A stretch of 64,000 nucleotides of DNA. Source: Aptenodytes patagonicus (lineage: Eukaryota; Chordata; Aves; Sphenisciformes; Spheniscidae). The translations under genes were made by a program, and so were the position numbers. Of this stretch, positions 12,601 to 27,171 are shown piece after piece; within the stretch, counting starts at the first letter, position 1; each line of letters starts with the position of its first letter. Where the stretch lies: assembly GCF_965638725.1 (NCBI RefSeq), contig NC_134963.1:11994501-12058500 (forward strand), written 5' to 3'. Below the pieces are notes generated by a model. The model was not told where the DNA came from. It did not search any database and worked only from the letters and a program-made list of their open reading frames with translations.

Positions 12601-15600
12601 GAAATTCCCTGATCCAGTTCTCAGCGTGAACCTACAAATGAACAGTTGTTGGCACAACTGACAGGGCAGCATGCCACAGCATGAAGCATTATCACCAAAG
12701 ACAATTTAAATCAAGACTTAGCCTCAAGGGGCATAATACGAAAATACTGGAAGACATATACAAATACATGTTGTAAGACAAGGCAGCCCCTCCTTCAAAT
12801 TTTAAACAACTAAACAAAAAAAAAGTAAAAAGTGGAAAAAACAGAGATCAACACATAAGCAGAACCAATCACAGCCATAGGCAGGCAAATGCAACCCAGA
12901 CTTTGAACTTAATTATTTAGAGGGGAAACTGAATGAGTTAATAGGAACACAGAATTAAGAAGAAAGAAAGAAGTAGTGGAAGAAAGTATATGAATTGTAG
13001 AAATCAGTGAAAGGGCAAGCCTCCAGCAACAGAATTTATTTTTTTCATCATGTTTTGTTTTCTTTTTTACAGTATTTTCCTTTAAAAGTTGTATATGGGT
13101 ATAAACTCATTTCTAAACACGTACATATAGAGGAAGTTAATCCATTTGCCAGCTAAAGGAAGCGTGGTCCAGCAGAAATGCACCAAATTGGATTCTAGGA
13201 CACGAGGGCTCACCAAAATTCAGCTAGAAGCCTGAGCTTCAGCATCTCAAAAGATTGAGCTGCATACTTCCTTGTTAAAAAACTTGGAAATTTATTTATG
13301 CAAATTACTATATAAAAGCTTGTTATAAACCCAAGGCTTGCTGTTCTTTTAAAGTTCACTTTTCATTCTTTACATGTGTGAAAAAAACTTGCAAATGAGT
13401 TGTTTCCTTACAAAGAAAAACACAACCACAAAACAACCAACTATCAAATACTATTAAACAAGCCTATTTGCAATGTGCATCAGCCCTACATGGCAAATGC
13501 CCATTAATGGGAAAAACAGTTTTAGCATCAGAATGTTTCCTTAATCAGCTGTTGATCTAATTACAAGAAAAAGCTTGTTGCAAAGTTTAGGTGGAACTTT
13601 ATAAGGGTGCTTGTATCTTTGCATCAGTGCATGTTTGCACATACATTGAAACCAGTTTGAAACACCTACATACAGAATAAGAGATTTAAGTTCAAAAATT
13701 CTTCCTCTTCAGATTTTTCTTGTGCATACATATATTCAGAATGCATTTACATAACAGATGATCAAGTCTCCTTCCTTGCTTTAAGTGGAGATACTGAGAT
13801 TTCATACAAGTACTGAAATGGAGGACAGACACTAACTGTGGAAAGATGCATAACCATTAATTTTATTACAATTACATATCGAGCACAAAACAAAGCAGAG
13901 CTTAGATCACATTAGTATGTATTTTAGTTTGACTAGACGGTGAGACAACAACAAATTATATATAGGTCAGTGCTCAAGCCTGAATAAATTTGGAGTAGTC
14001 AAGGTCAGGGCTAGGGCATGTTTGCTGAACACAAACGTGACAGGTCAGTCACATTCAAACAGCTAAGATCACACCATGGTGTAACAGAACTTAAGTCTGT
14101 TGCAGACAATTGCCCAGCTGAATGGAAGGCATCTTCTTCTGTTGTATCAGATACTCTAAAAACATAATAGACCTTTTTCTCTCCATGCATACCAAAAAAA
14201 CCCCTACCTAACCAAAATTCATTTTGATAGAGTCCTACCTCAGAGGACTGGACAAACTGAGAAAAGCATATCTGATGTTTTGATGTAAACACCATTTTAT
14301 CACTTTCTCTTGCCTTTTTGTCTCTTAAGACGTCAGAGGCAGAGTAGCGTTAAAAGAATTATTAAATAAAGTAAAAGTGCTTTCCAAACTGCATTAGTGT
14401 TTCCATAGCACCCATCCAGGGGGCATGGCAGATGCATATGGACAGCTAACACAGTTTTCCAAAAGGTAAGAGAAACTTTAAAACGGAATTACGTTTTTGA
14501 ACCACCTGCCCAGTATAGCTCACAGACAGCCCTCAACCACATCTGCAGTATTGCTACTGAAACTGGACAGCATAAGCTGCAAGCGTGTAAGTTTTAAAAC
14601 ATTTATAACTTAGGCTCTTTTGAAGTCAGAGATCAAGCCCACACTTCAAAATCAAGATATCTTGGGAAATTCTGGTTCAGGTAGTTACATAGAAACATAC
14701 AGCTAGTGCTGTGGAGCTTCAGTCACAGCAAAATAGTCACTAGAAATCACCTGACATCAGCAAGTCCTGGATCAAGTCTTTCCTGAGATACTGTTTCAGC
14801 TCTCAGAGTAGCCATTGGTGTGTCCAACCGTTAAATAAAACAAAAACAATAATCCAAGAAAAAAAAAAAATCAAAATTCATTAAGCTCTCTCATTCCTTC
14901 CTTGCTAGTTATTCCAAACTCCACCTCTTTTCCATTGGGATAGTTTTTTTCCTGATGGGAACCCTGACCCTTTCAGCAATACAGGAAAACTCTGGTAATG
15001 GCAAGTTGACTTCAGCTCTGTGACTGCATGGTAAGAATTCATATTCTTAGCACCTTACCAGGTGGATCTTACAGGAGGTGTCCTTCAGTGCCCCACTCCC
15101 CTGGATGTACTCCCTTTGAAGCTGAGTTTGGTGCACCAATACCTGCCTGCCCTCCACAGCACTGGTATAGGCACCTGCTTCTTCTAGGCACAGCCAGTTC
15201 TTTATTTACCTTAGGCAGTGCTAGATTTTCTCCTCTGCTGGGGTCAGCATTATCTCACCTGTTCACCTCCCCGGTGGAACTGTTCAGTACAACACAGAAT
15301 TTTTCAGTGGTGAGAGACATTGAACACAAACAGGAGTATAAATACAAAATCAATGTCAAACTGCAGACATTGTCATGGAGCTCTCAAGCTAATAGTGGGG
15401 GTTACTAAAAGAAACATCATGATACTATCAACCATCTACTAAAACTCTGCTGAGTTGAAATTGGCTGAGATGTACCTCTCACTCTGAGGTGGAGGCTGCA
15501 ACAGGACCTTGTCTCCTACATCTTCCTAGGATACATGTCCCCTCACCTTAATACTGTCTCCTCCCAAGACTTACAGATGCTACAGCTCTGTCCCAGGGTG

Positions 15601-16506
15601 CTGCCCACTCCTACCCCCAGCAAGATGGACAAGTGCTACTACCGGAGGAGAAGCAAGATCATCTTCTCTTCCCTAATACTGAAGTAGAGAGGGATCAGCA
15701 TCAACCTGAAGTTTCTGATATGGTTTCATGGTAACCAGTACTCCAGTAGCTCCAAATCTTTAGTTTACTTTGACCATCAGTTTACTAATATAAAGTTATT
15801 TCACTCAGTGCATACAGAAGTTGCAAAATCAATTTGGATTAGAAAGGGTCAAAGTGATGTATAAATCCTATGTATATATTTCTATACAAAGCAGTGTGGT
15901 TTCTCAACAACTGCAAAGGGAAAGGCTTATGGGTTTGTGTAACTGCTCAGCTGTGCTTAGGAGGACCTCCAAGAAATTCAGCAAATCAAATTGAGGAAGT
16001 GCCTCTCCAAAGACTAAATGGCTGCAGTGACAGGTCTGCATTCTCTGGGCTATGTGTTCAAACATCACTGAGGAATACAAGAAAGTGAAAAATAATTTTC
16101 TTCAATATGCCCTGACCTAAATTCATAAGATACAAGAGCTCCTGCACTCACATGAAGCAGAACCCAGCCCTCATCTGAATGACAAGAGCATCAGACCATG
16201 TAAACAATCTCAAAATTGCAATCAGCCTCTCATTACTGTCATTCAGTACAGATCAATTCAAGAAGGCAGCCAGGCCTGTAGCTCAATACTCCACCTGAAA
16301 TACCAAAGGAAAAAAAAAGAAAAACAAAACAAAACAGGGAATTTTCTTGATCCCTATCATCAGAAAAGAGCATGGGGACCATCAGTCAGGTCTGCCAAAG
16401 GCCCTTGTGCTGGAGAAAACTGAACTGTTGTGTAAGACAGCAAGTGGTTCCCAGGCTCCCTGTTGTGGGGAACACACGCTGGCTCTTCTGAAGATACTTG
16501 AGGACT

Positions 16507-17046
16507 TGTCGTGGTTTAATCTCAGTCAGCAATTAAGCACCACGCAGCCGCTCGCTCACTCCCCCCCACCCGGTGGGATGGGGGAGAGAATTGGAAGAGC
16601 ACAAGTTAGAAAGACTCGTGGGTTGAGATAAAAACAGTTTAATAATTGAAATAAAATGATAATAATAATATGATAATAATAATAATAATACACAAAACAA
16701 GTGATGCACAGTACAATTGCTCACCACCCGCTGACCGATGCCCAGCCAGTCCCCGAGCAGCGGCCCCCCCCGGCCAGCTTTCCCAGTTTATGTACTGAGC
16801 ATGACGTCACATGGTATGGAATGTCCCTTTGGCCAGTTTGGCTGTGCCCCCTCCCAGCTTCTTGTGCACCTCCAGCCTTCTCAGTCAGTAGAGCATGGGA
16901 AGCTGAAAAGTCCTTGGCTAGTGTAAGCATTACCTAGCAACAACTAAAACACCGGTGTGTTATCAACTTTGTTCTCATCCTAAATCCAAAACACTGTACC
17001 AGCTACTAGAAAGGAAATTAACTCTATCCCTGCCGAAACCAGGACA
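16507..17046 (-). mobile_element. Solo LTR of an endogenous retrovirus, copy 1 (540 bp)
   Basis: The element starts TGTCGTGG and ends CAGGACA, so it has TG...CA termini. It is flanked by an identical 5-bp target duplication, GGACT, at 16502-16506 and 17047-17051. It lies in reverse orientation: the sequence matches the reverse complement of the copy at 31962-32528 in its terminal, CRE/TATA and poly(A)-proximal parts. No retroviral genes lie next to it, so it is a solo LTR left by LTR-LTR recombination. A perfect TGACGTCA (CRE/ATF) site lies at 16802-16809, and an A+T-rich (AAT)n stretch at about 16653-16692. A 5-bp duplication fits the ERVL type better than ERVK (6 bp) or gammaretroviral (4 bp) types; this family call is inference. 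Confidence 0.92.
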
Positions 17047-18679
17047 GGACTAAACACAAAGTCCCCTTTCTCCCACACCAGACCCCTCCACCTGATCAGA
17101 TACATGTTCATCATGCAGTTCTGTTAGCAACATCTGCCTTTTGGTCTCATTACTATCAAGGGATCACAGGTCTCCTAGGAAAGAGGGCAATAGCAGACCA
17201 TGGAGCACCCAAACTAGTTACGTGATTCTCACCATACTTCATTCCTATGCGTAAGTTCCTTAGGAAAGAAACTAGCAGAGAGAAGGCTGAACAAAAGGTT
17301 CACCCAAACAATTATTCAGGTGATTGTTATCCCCAACGTATTGCTTGTGTTAAGTGTACTAGTTTTCTGTCATAGTCAGAAGCATGCTCTTGAAGGCCTT
17401 TGAGGAGCATGTTTATGCGAGCTGAGAGATACTTGTTCCAGCAAGTTAGGAAGCCAAGAGCACTTTTGAGACAATACTTTGGACTTGGCTAAAGCATTCT
17501 CTTCCTGATATCCATCTACCCCACATCAGGAGCTATGGATGATCAATATTAGACTAGAGAAGTGGTGTATGTTCCAAGGCTGAAGAATGTATTTTCATCA
17601 AGAATACAGCTTGTAAGATTTTTTTCCTCTCTGCAATTCAGATTTCACTCATCAGCTTTTTATTAAAGAAAAACAAGAAAAGTAAAACAGGGAACAGACT
17701 GTAAGATGTGCTGTTCTTCACTGAACACACTGATGTGGCGCAGGCTGCACACCACCTATACATGGCACCTTTAATCACAGCTAAGCACTGCGCTTGGTAT
17801 CCACCACAATCAGGCTTAGACAGGAGAACTGCAATAGAAGTTTACAACAGGATGTTCTCTGCTGGCTAATCCACAGATTCAAGTAAGTAATTAGTACAAC
17901 TCGCAAACACAAATATATTCATCCAAATACCATGATTTCCTCAAAGACAATGATTGAACATTGCCAGATTGAGTCATTACTATGTTTTCTTAGAGTGATG
18001 ACAGTGATTTCATCCCTATCAGACTGAGGGGTCCAATGACCACCTCAGGAGAATGTAAAGCAAGAAGTATACAAAGACACCCAGGGAAGGGGAGGGAACT
18101 CCCACACTCAAACATTCAACCTAGAAGGATTCAAACAAAGGGGACAGTCTGCAGAAGAGGTGAAGGGCAAGGATGAGGGGAACACACAGAAGTCTTCCAA
18201 CAGTGATCAACTCACTTTCTTGGCATATTTTCTGAAACTTCATGTGGTAATGTCAGTGCTGATCATTATAAAAAAATTTCAGGAACCGAGCTAGGTTAGC
18301 AGGAAGCAAAAATGAAGATTGCTATGAACTGAGGCAGTTGGATGCTAACAGTTACAGAAACATGCTTTGGATCATACTTAGCACCATAATCTAATCTCTT
18401 TTGGGAAGCCCTGAGCCCAGCCAGGCTGACAGGCCATTACTGTCTTCCTGAGCAAAATCATACCGTGCTATGTAATTGTAGACTGCAGCAGATACAGTTC
18501 TCTGTGTTTGTATGTTACACCTCCCTAGTGACAACAGACCAATCACATTTACTTTTTAGCAGCTCAGACACATTTGAAGCCTGATGCTCCAGGGAATGAG
18601 GTATTTTTCTTCAGAACAGATTATTCTAGGAAGCTGCTGGCCATTTTAAAAGAACACACAGATGTGACTGTAGGTAAGT

Positions 18680-18736
18680 GAGGGTTTTGTTGGGTTTTTG
18701 TGGCTTTTTGTGTGGGTTTTGTTTTTTGTTTTTAAA
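18680..18736 (+). repeat. G/T-rich low-complexity tract
   Basis: Composed almost only of G and T (GTTTTGTTGGGTTTTTGTGG-type sequence), in BCR intron 1. Confidence 0.7.
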
Positions 18737-21700
18737 CTATCCTAACAACTAGAGCCTGCTCCAGCCTCACCCATATTGTGGGTTCAAAATGGGCACTCCT
18801 TACCTAGCTTTGCAGCCAAGGGAGTATATAATTTCCAATAACATAATAGCTGGCACATATCCCATCAGAGAAGTAGCTGCATTTCAGTGTTGAGCATAGA
18901 ATATTCTAAAGTCCTTAAGAAGAAGTAAACAGACGTAGTGAGCCAAGGCTGCACACACACACTTCTCCACACATCAAGGACAGATCACAAACACAGAGGA
19001 GCTGCCGAGTCCAAACACAAGTTGCTCACTATTAAGTAACTACTGCAAAAGCTAGCTTCTTAGATTTCAGATAATACTGTGTGATCCACAGCAGCCTGCT
19101 ACAGTTGTTACTATCCTGTTGTCACAGACCAATCTGCAAGTAATTTGGGGCTTTTGGACACTTGAGAGCGAGACCTAACCTGTGCAGAAGCTCCAAAAGA
19201 GGATGGGGGGTGTTATATATTATTTTTAAAAGAAGGAAGGTTGTGGTGGATTTATTCTCCCTAGAAAGGAATTCCTCCCTCCACAAAATACAAGAAAAAC
19301 CCAGAAGCAACAAGGACTGGCGAAATGACTGCAAATAACAAAATAACAGAAGATAACAGCTAGGCAAAGGGCCTGCAATACCAACAGGCACAATTCAGTA
19401 GTATAAACCAACAGACTGAACTTTACTAATTCACTCTTCCTCTACAGGGCAATCATTGTAGATTCTCACACACATATTCCTCATGTATTCATGTAGCCAT
19501 GAGCAACTAACTCAGCTCCAGCTGCCATGTTTGGGCAGAGCTTTCTCTGAAACAGAGATTCCAATTACATTTGCAATAATCTGATTACTACATCAGCCAT
19601 AACCTGGTTAAGAAAGGGTCTGAAAGATACCATTTTGGCAGCTGGGAAGAAGGCAAGAGGGAGACATGCTTTTGTTATTTTAGTAACAGGAAGACTTGCA
19701 AACCGCAACCAGATTTTGTGACAGAAATACACTACGCTGATCCTACACGGGACAGTTTTACTGTTTAAAACACAAACAGTAAAAATCAAAACAAGTTTAG
19801 AGAAGTTATGGATTTGTAAAACTGCCTCAGCAGTAAGACAGACCAACATTCAAGGATTTACTTACAGCTTATGGTTACTTTCACATCACATGTAATTTAA
19901 AGATATGATCAGGAAAGCAATCCACTGTTATCAGTGAGCTGGCCAAAACCTGCTTTGTAACTTAAGACACTCAAATTGTTGTTTTGCAAGTACTTCATTC
20001 ACATGCAGTTCACCCAAACTAATCCATGCCAACATTTCTGTTGTCACTTGCAGTCTACCCCTCTATCTGCACAGCAAAGTTGCCATTCAACCTGTACCAG
20101 AACACCATTTCTTTTCCTACATGTGCCAGCAAGAGATTACTAAAGTCAATGATATTCCACCAGGGAAAGAACAGGATCAGGTCCTTATTGTTCTTTCCAT
20201 GCTTATCTGACTGGGCAGAACAAATCAAAGAGGAGACAGTAAAAAAACCCCTGCTAGTCTTGGTTTCTCCGGGGGGAAAGCAAGCTCCAGATAAGCTGCG
20301 CCTCCAATCAACAGTCTGATTTTCATGAACAGCAATATGCTTCCCTATGGTAACTGAAATGGAACAATTCTCCTCAAACAGCTTGCCAAGTCTCACCTCA
20401 TTAACCTTTATGGACTGACCTCCAAAATTCCTTGAAGCTGAAATACAGGTCCCCCTTGCCTCTGCACGGTAACTGTTTATTCCTAAGAGGCTGGGAAGAG
20501 AGGGAGGGCATTAGAGAGAGAACTGCTAAACGTGCTAGAACTGGAAGATAGAGACCTGTTTCCAGGCTATTACTGGGGCCCAAACCTTCACAGGCTTCCG
20601 TCTCCTTTGCTGGCCCATCTTTCAGATAGCCTGCAAAGTCAAACTTGAATTACAAATCACCATCTCCTCACCCAACACATCTTTTAAGAGTCAGTATCAT
20701 TAGCTATAGTGTGCTGCCCAGTATTCAAATAAGCATTTCCTAACTCACACTTGAAGATTTAGCAAATTTTCTAGTTAAGTCTTATTTTTCCCCTTCCCAA
20801 GTCTGTTACTCAGGATGCCTACTCCCCATTCCACCCAACTCATTTTACTACCTTTGCTCACACCTCAGTGAAACTTTCTGGTGGCGGTGAAAAGCAAGCT
20901 GTCAATGAAGGAGTGACTGAACACAGTACTTAGCATTTTATCCAAATATCCAATCCAGAGATATTAGACAAATGGAAGCACTTAGGAAAGGTGGTAGAGC
21001 AATTAATTCCACAAATTAGTAGACTCCTATCTTCTTTGTCTGAACGTTAGCTTCAGAGAGCATAACTACAAGAATTAAAAGTAAAATGTTCCAGTTCTGC
21101 ACCTCTGGAAGTCTGTACGTAGGATCATGTATACTTATACTAAACAGTGAAAATCTTCAAGGTTAAAACCACACACTCGTGCAACTGCTTTGCTAGAGAT
21201 GAGAAAAACAGAGGAGACCAAAGCACCTCATTCCCCAATGTATTTCACAGCTTTAAAGTCCATCACCTACATGCACAAGTAAATCACTTCATAAGCCATG
21301 GTCAGCGCTTAACCAATCTAAAGACAGACCCATCTTCTTCCCGTGTTTGCCTATTCCTCCACGCAGCAATTAGTTTCACTTCACCAGACCAGTCCCTTCA
21401 TTAGTTCCAATTCTACCATGCTCATCCCCATCCTCACCTCTTTTCTCCCTTGCTCACCTTTGGTTCTGCAAGGGAAAAACAGCTGAAAAGCTTTCTAATC
21501 CAGAAAAGGAAGCCAGTGCAAAAAAGTACCAAGACATCAGATTTTTCTACTCCTTCTTTCTCTTCTTTTTCCTTCAGCCACCTAGAAAGAAGCCTCCATG
21601 TCAGAGGAGGTAATGCACTGGTGGAGGCAGTAAGCCCATGGACGCTCCCAATTCTCCCGGCCACTTCTCAGGGCAGGACCAAAATTTTGTACAAAACAGC

Positions 21701-24700
21701 AAGCTCTCTGTGTTTTCCCTCTGAAACCATTTGGACAGAGGCTGACAACTGTGAAGCAGAATGGATGCACAATTCATAGACATCTGTCAGTTCAACTGCT
21801 TTGGCCATAAACCAGTGCTTTTTCAGTACTTTGAACAGAGTCAGCAAGGACCATAGGAGCAGCTCACTGAGCCACAGACTCAGTATTGTGGTTCCACTTG
21901 CCTACACATTTCCTGCTCAAATGAAAGGCATTATCATCTTGTTGCGTGGCATTCACTGCAATGCTTTAGGGCTCTAGGCCCTGGCTCTGTGAAACCACCA
22001 TGCTGAAATCACCTAGGTCCAACTATTTTGGCATACAGAACAGCATTCTAGTCTGTGATCTTCACAGTAAGGATGCTGCATGGATATCCATATAGCTCTG
22101 TTGCAGCTTGGTCCTAGCCTTGAGGTCCTACACCACTCCAAAACTTTAAGTGTGCACTAGTATTATATTTCACCTGTCCAGCCACAGGTCACTGCCTGCC
22201 TGGTAGGCCCTCATGCAGCGATGGCAGCTGCACAAAGTGGGCTCATCTCTACTGCCAGACTTTTAAACTGTTGGTAATTATGCAGGGATAACAAGCAGCT
22301 TTCTACCTAACCCATTACTTGCAGAATTCATAGCGCTCTGTCTACTTACTCCATAGGAAAGCCAGTCCCACTTCGATCTCTCTGTCGTGGACCATGAAAA
22401 TGAGCTTCACACAGACAGATCAGGTGCCATCAGCACTCTCCAGGGTTTCCCAGTATCAGGCAACTACTATCTGGGTTGGTTTACACTCTCATTTCAAAGG
22501 CAGGTGCTTTGTTATTGCAGAAGAACCTGAACGTTGGGGTGGGAGAAACTCCATGATCTAGAGTGAACCTAAGAAAAGCAAAAATAAAATCTATCTGCAT
22601 GCCCTTACTCATGGTAGGGCTAAGGTACATGTTAGCAACTGTTTGTTTTGTTCCTTCTTCCACAAACAAACAAACAAGACTGCGGAGTGCACTATAGTCA
22701 TTGCGGACATAAAGCAGAAGCTCCATAGATTCCACTAAACTCAGCTGGAGAGAAAAGAGACAGAACTCTTCACTCCCCCAGACTAAGAAGAGGGGAGTGG
22801 TAGCACAAGCAGCTTGATAATCTCAAAAGCCGCTAAATCGCTGGAAAGCCGGGGGGGGGGGAGCAGCATTTAAACAGCATCTTGTCATCAGTGCTCCTAG
22901 GAAATCCACTGATCATCACAGCAAAGGATTAAAACATGTTTAAAAAGTAATAGCAAAGTGAACTAAACAAGTGTCAGAGAAAATTTAAACCTCATTCCTG
23001 ACCCAATGTAAGTCACAGACTGACAGCAGAACCTGTGGCCAGCAGCCTTTAAAATTAACATGTGAGCTGCATGTTTTTCCTTCTGAGGATCTGAAATGTA
23101 GGAACTTTAATAATCACTACACAGTGGACTGAAGTCTGCCTCCGTTGCTCAAAGGAAAGTTGTGTTTCTGAACAGCAGCAACAGCACTGGCATGTTCCCT
23201 CATGAGTCGTCTTTGTACTGCTAAAACATTGCAAAGCACTTTTCAAACTATGTCTTGTAAAATCCACAGAATACAATAGTGGGTGGAAGAAATGCAGAAT
23301 TAAGAAACTTGTCCAAGATCTCAGAACATGCAAGTAACTCAGGAACAGACCCTTGCAGAAACTGGTACAGAACAATGTCCTTCCATGATGACATATTGCA
23401 TGCTTTCTTGGGGCTTTAAAATTAAGTACTGTCAAGGATTACCTTAAAAGCAGGAAATTCACATGCTTGCCTATATGGTCAGGCATTTAAGGCATACAAA
23501 AACTGAAGAATCTACAGCTCTAAGTATGAGCTTTAAAATGGCATTCTGCTCAGCTGAGATAACAGGAATTTTGAGTCTTGCAGCTCACATGCATAGATAA
23601 ATTCCAGCACTCTTTCCTCTGTCTACATCAAACTCACTAAAAATATAGAGAATGCTCCATGCTCTTCAGAAAGGGACATTCAGCACTCCCACACTTAGTA
23701 GAGGCTAAAGTAAGTAAAACTTTACTCCCAACGGAACTAAATTACACATATCCCCAAACTGACCTTATATTGAGCACTATGGCTGTTGGTAGCTTTCTAT
23801 AGAGAGAGCCTGGCAGAACTCTGGAGAGCACTGTCAAGTCCTCCTAAGTGAACAGAAGTCACTACTGGGGCACCTTTAAGGAAGCAGCTTTACAGATAAA
23901 TATTATTTATGTGGACTCCAGATAGGATTTCCATGTTGTTATGCAGATAGCTCTCTGTGTTAAATGATTTTATCTATGAGATAGCATGCACTTATTTTTA
24001 TGAAGCAAGCTATAAAGCCAAGCAACAACTCCACTGTGCTCCTCAATTAACAAACTGTTACTAGTTAAAAAACTGACCCAACTGAGGCCATTGCGAGGCC
24101 TCGTCACTGCATAATGGCACTATGCAACTCTCGCCTTGATTATAAGCAGAAATGCACAACGGGTGGCTTCTCGTGTCTGTCTCTGCAACTAATGTTTAAC
24201 AGTAGACAGAATTTAAAAAAAAAAAATCTTGCTCTTCCTCCACAATCATAGTAAAAATAGTCAAGCTTAATGCAGAGTTAAGATGTGATTTTTTTCTATT
24301 CCTACTACAGGAAATTAGTGATACATAATTCATCCTAACATAAATATCTTTGCCAGGGCTCCATTAAGTACATTTAACAGAAAGTACAGTTATTACCAAA
24401 TCTCAACCCTGAAGCTCTCATTCTGCTCCTTGGGAAAAACTGAAAGCCCACTACCTTGGTCTGATTTAAGGTTTTTGGTAACTCATCTCCAAGAACCCAG
24501 ATTCAAATTTTGGCTTGGATCCCATTCACCTGAGAGTTTGGTGACCTTCTAGTCCTTTTTTGTAATACAAAAGTAGGAAATTACTACTTGACTGTGAACT
24601 CGGGAAAGAATTTGGACAAAACAGCATGTGTCTGCTGGCCAAGCTCAAGGTGCACTGGGACGGCAGATCCAGATAGAAAGTTCACATTGCACCTGTCCAC

Positions 24701-25417
24701 ACCACATTCAGCATTATTATGGCCAGAGTCATGAAAAGCAAAGCCAGCAAACATACAAAAATCTGAATGCACAAAGAAGCCAAATACTATTGAACAAATC
24801 CCACTTGATGCTAATTAACATTAAGGCTGGCCAGAACCTGCTGTGATTCAAACTTGCACTCTCTGTTCAAGCAAAACTTCAGGGAAGCCTGGCAGAACCA
24901 GTGGCCGAACCACAGGTGCAGGAAAAGCTGGCTGGATCTGTGAACTGCTTTCATATCATGTGGTGATAGAGAACAGTCTGCATCAGAGCATGATAGTTGG
25001 GAATGGTAGCCAGCCAGCTAATCACACAGTGATCTCTCATGCCTTTTGTTTGTTTTATGAAAAAGAGGTTCTGCCAATTGATTTCAGATCAAAATTCTTC
25101 CTAATCAGGAAAGAAAGAAAATTGATGTAAAATGATGCTCAGTAGGAATTAATCAGAAACACAGTCCTCCTGAAGGCATAACCCTTTTTGGTTAAGTAAA
25201 AAGTTGCCACCAGCTAATGTGCAAGACAGTAATGATTAGCCATCTGGTGAAGGTTCCTGCTAAGCTTGCCATGTTACCCCCTATGCTGAGGAAAGCAGAA
25301 GGTGCATCAGTTACATTCTGTCCTTGCCTGCAATTGTGTGGTCATCCTTAGGAACAAGACACAAAGCTTTCCAGCGCAACCAGGAATTGTAACTGTTCCG
25401 ACTTTTCAGCAGCCCTT

Positions 25418-25459
25418 TTTGGGTTTTTTGTTGTGTTGTTTTTGTTTTTTTTTTTTTTA
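25418..25459 (+). repeat. G/T-rich tract ending in poly(T)
   Basis: A short GGGTTTTTTGTTGTGTTG segment runs into about 15 T, in BCR intron 1. Confidence 0.7.
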
Positions 25460-27171
25460 ATCACTGCATCCCAGCTACATTATTTAAAATAAGAATTATC
25501 TATTGCCTTTCTGAAAGCTGAATTTATCCTCAAGCTTTATCAACCTTTGTTATTTTTGCCCCTTTGTTTCCTTCTGCAAAAATTGCAACTGCCAGGAGGC
25601 TTCCCAGTCATCTAAAGAGCATCAGTAAACAAGAGCAGAGACAGATGGCTGAAGCTCAGTTTAAACCAGCACAAGACCCAGCCTCTCCCCTGCATTGCAA
25701 GTACTACCCATAAGATACAAACATATGCATAAAACCAAACAAGAATGCAGTAGTCCCAGATAGAAAACAAGTACGTATACACAATCTGATAAGGAAGGTG
25801 TCACTGTGAGGACAGGGTGCTGAGGTTTAGTGGATGTTCACTGTACATGACAACCGTACAGCCTTCCAATAATACAACAATGGGGTGTAAGGATGGCAGA
25901 GGGGCAGGGAAGAGTTCTCCCTCCATTGTTGCTCACAAAAGTATTGCTGGCAAAAAACAATCAGCAGGGCAAGTAAAACCAGGCATCTCCTTCCAGCAAA
26001 GTTACTCTTCTGAGAACTAATACACCGAACTCACACAACCTGAGAAAGTGACAACATCTCTGATAGGCCTCTCAATTCAACCACTACTTCAGGAATTCAG
26101 TCACATTGACAAATAACGTTAACCCCTTATTAAAGTGACAGATTCAAAGAGACAAAGAAAACCCACAAGATAACTCACAGATTTTGAGCAATAGAAGTCT
26201 ATCAAAACAATCATACTGTGTTTTTGTTTGTTGGTTTTTTTTTTATTCCTGGATTTGATTGTTTTTCATTTACTGCATAGAAGACTACTGGTGTTAGCAC
26301 AAGATATTATTTACATTATGTGCCTTGCTAAATAGATACAGATGTCCACATACATTCAATAAATCTATCTGAATCATAGTTCACTGTTTGCCTCTTCCAC
26401 CAACTACAAATCCACTGCAATTCCACAGACACACCTGCATGCCTGAATGGCTTACATAAGAACGGGTTCAAACATTGCCCATTCTTCCCCAAACAAAAAT
26501 TTTGACTCTGCTGAAATCAAATTTAACAGCTCTCCCTCAGGGCTTCCTGATATTCCAAGTTCTTCCTTCACTTAGTGATAGCAGAAAGCTTCAAGAACAG
26601 GGTTGCACAATCATCACCTCCAATCAGCTCTAATTGAAGGATGACACGAGACAGAACGAGAAACTAGCACTCCAATTAATACAGACAGGAAAAAACAAGA
26701 TTATGGGAGCAGCATCATTATTGGTAAAGCTCCAGCAAAACCCTCAGGTTGTAGCATGTTGGCACCCTACCACCTCTGAGGTAGAGTTTAACTGCTCCTC
26801 AGTGCAAGAATACGAGAGAGGGAACGATCTGGTGGTGAATACTGCGCAGTTCTGGCCCCTTTTTACCTCAGTGTTCACATTGAAACTTTAAGAACTGATT
26901 AACATGGGACTCCGTTGATCCTCTCAAGAGAAGCCTGAATCAACCCTTCTGGGAATCAAATCTGTATTCCTAAAACGCAGCCTGATGTGTATCTCTGCAG
27001 GACCTTCCTAAAACAGGACAACTACAAAATAACCACAGACTTCTCACATTTAACAGCTGCCCCCTTGGAGCGATTCACCCAGGGTGACCTAGAAATCCTC
27101 TCCCATTCGTTTCCATGATGCTATTTCCTGCTCCATACATTTAAAAGGCTAAACAAAAAGCTAGTACACAC

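Larger units (their letters stand above)
1..27171 (-). other. BCR: BCR intron 1 (5' part, runs off left edge)
   Basis: This is everything downstream, in BCR orientation, of the exon 1 splice donor, so it is the start of intron 1. The donor reads CAG|GTGTGT with GT at 27171-27170. I looked on the minus strand for the next BCR exon (the region matching human residues just after 426) and did not find it, so the intron is at least 27 kb. Intron 1 is also very long in human, where it contains the minor breakpoint cluster region. Open frames here are short, overlap on both strands and resemble no family I know. Contents: a solo LTR at 16507-17046, a 31-bp tandem duplication at 5630-5691, long G or C runs, and A/C-only or G/T-only low-complexity tracts. 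Apart from these I see nothing in the long stretches between. Confidence 0.88.
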
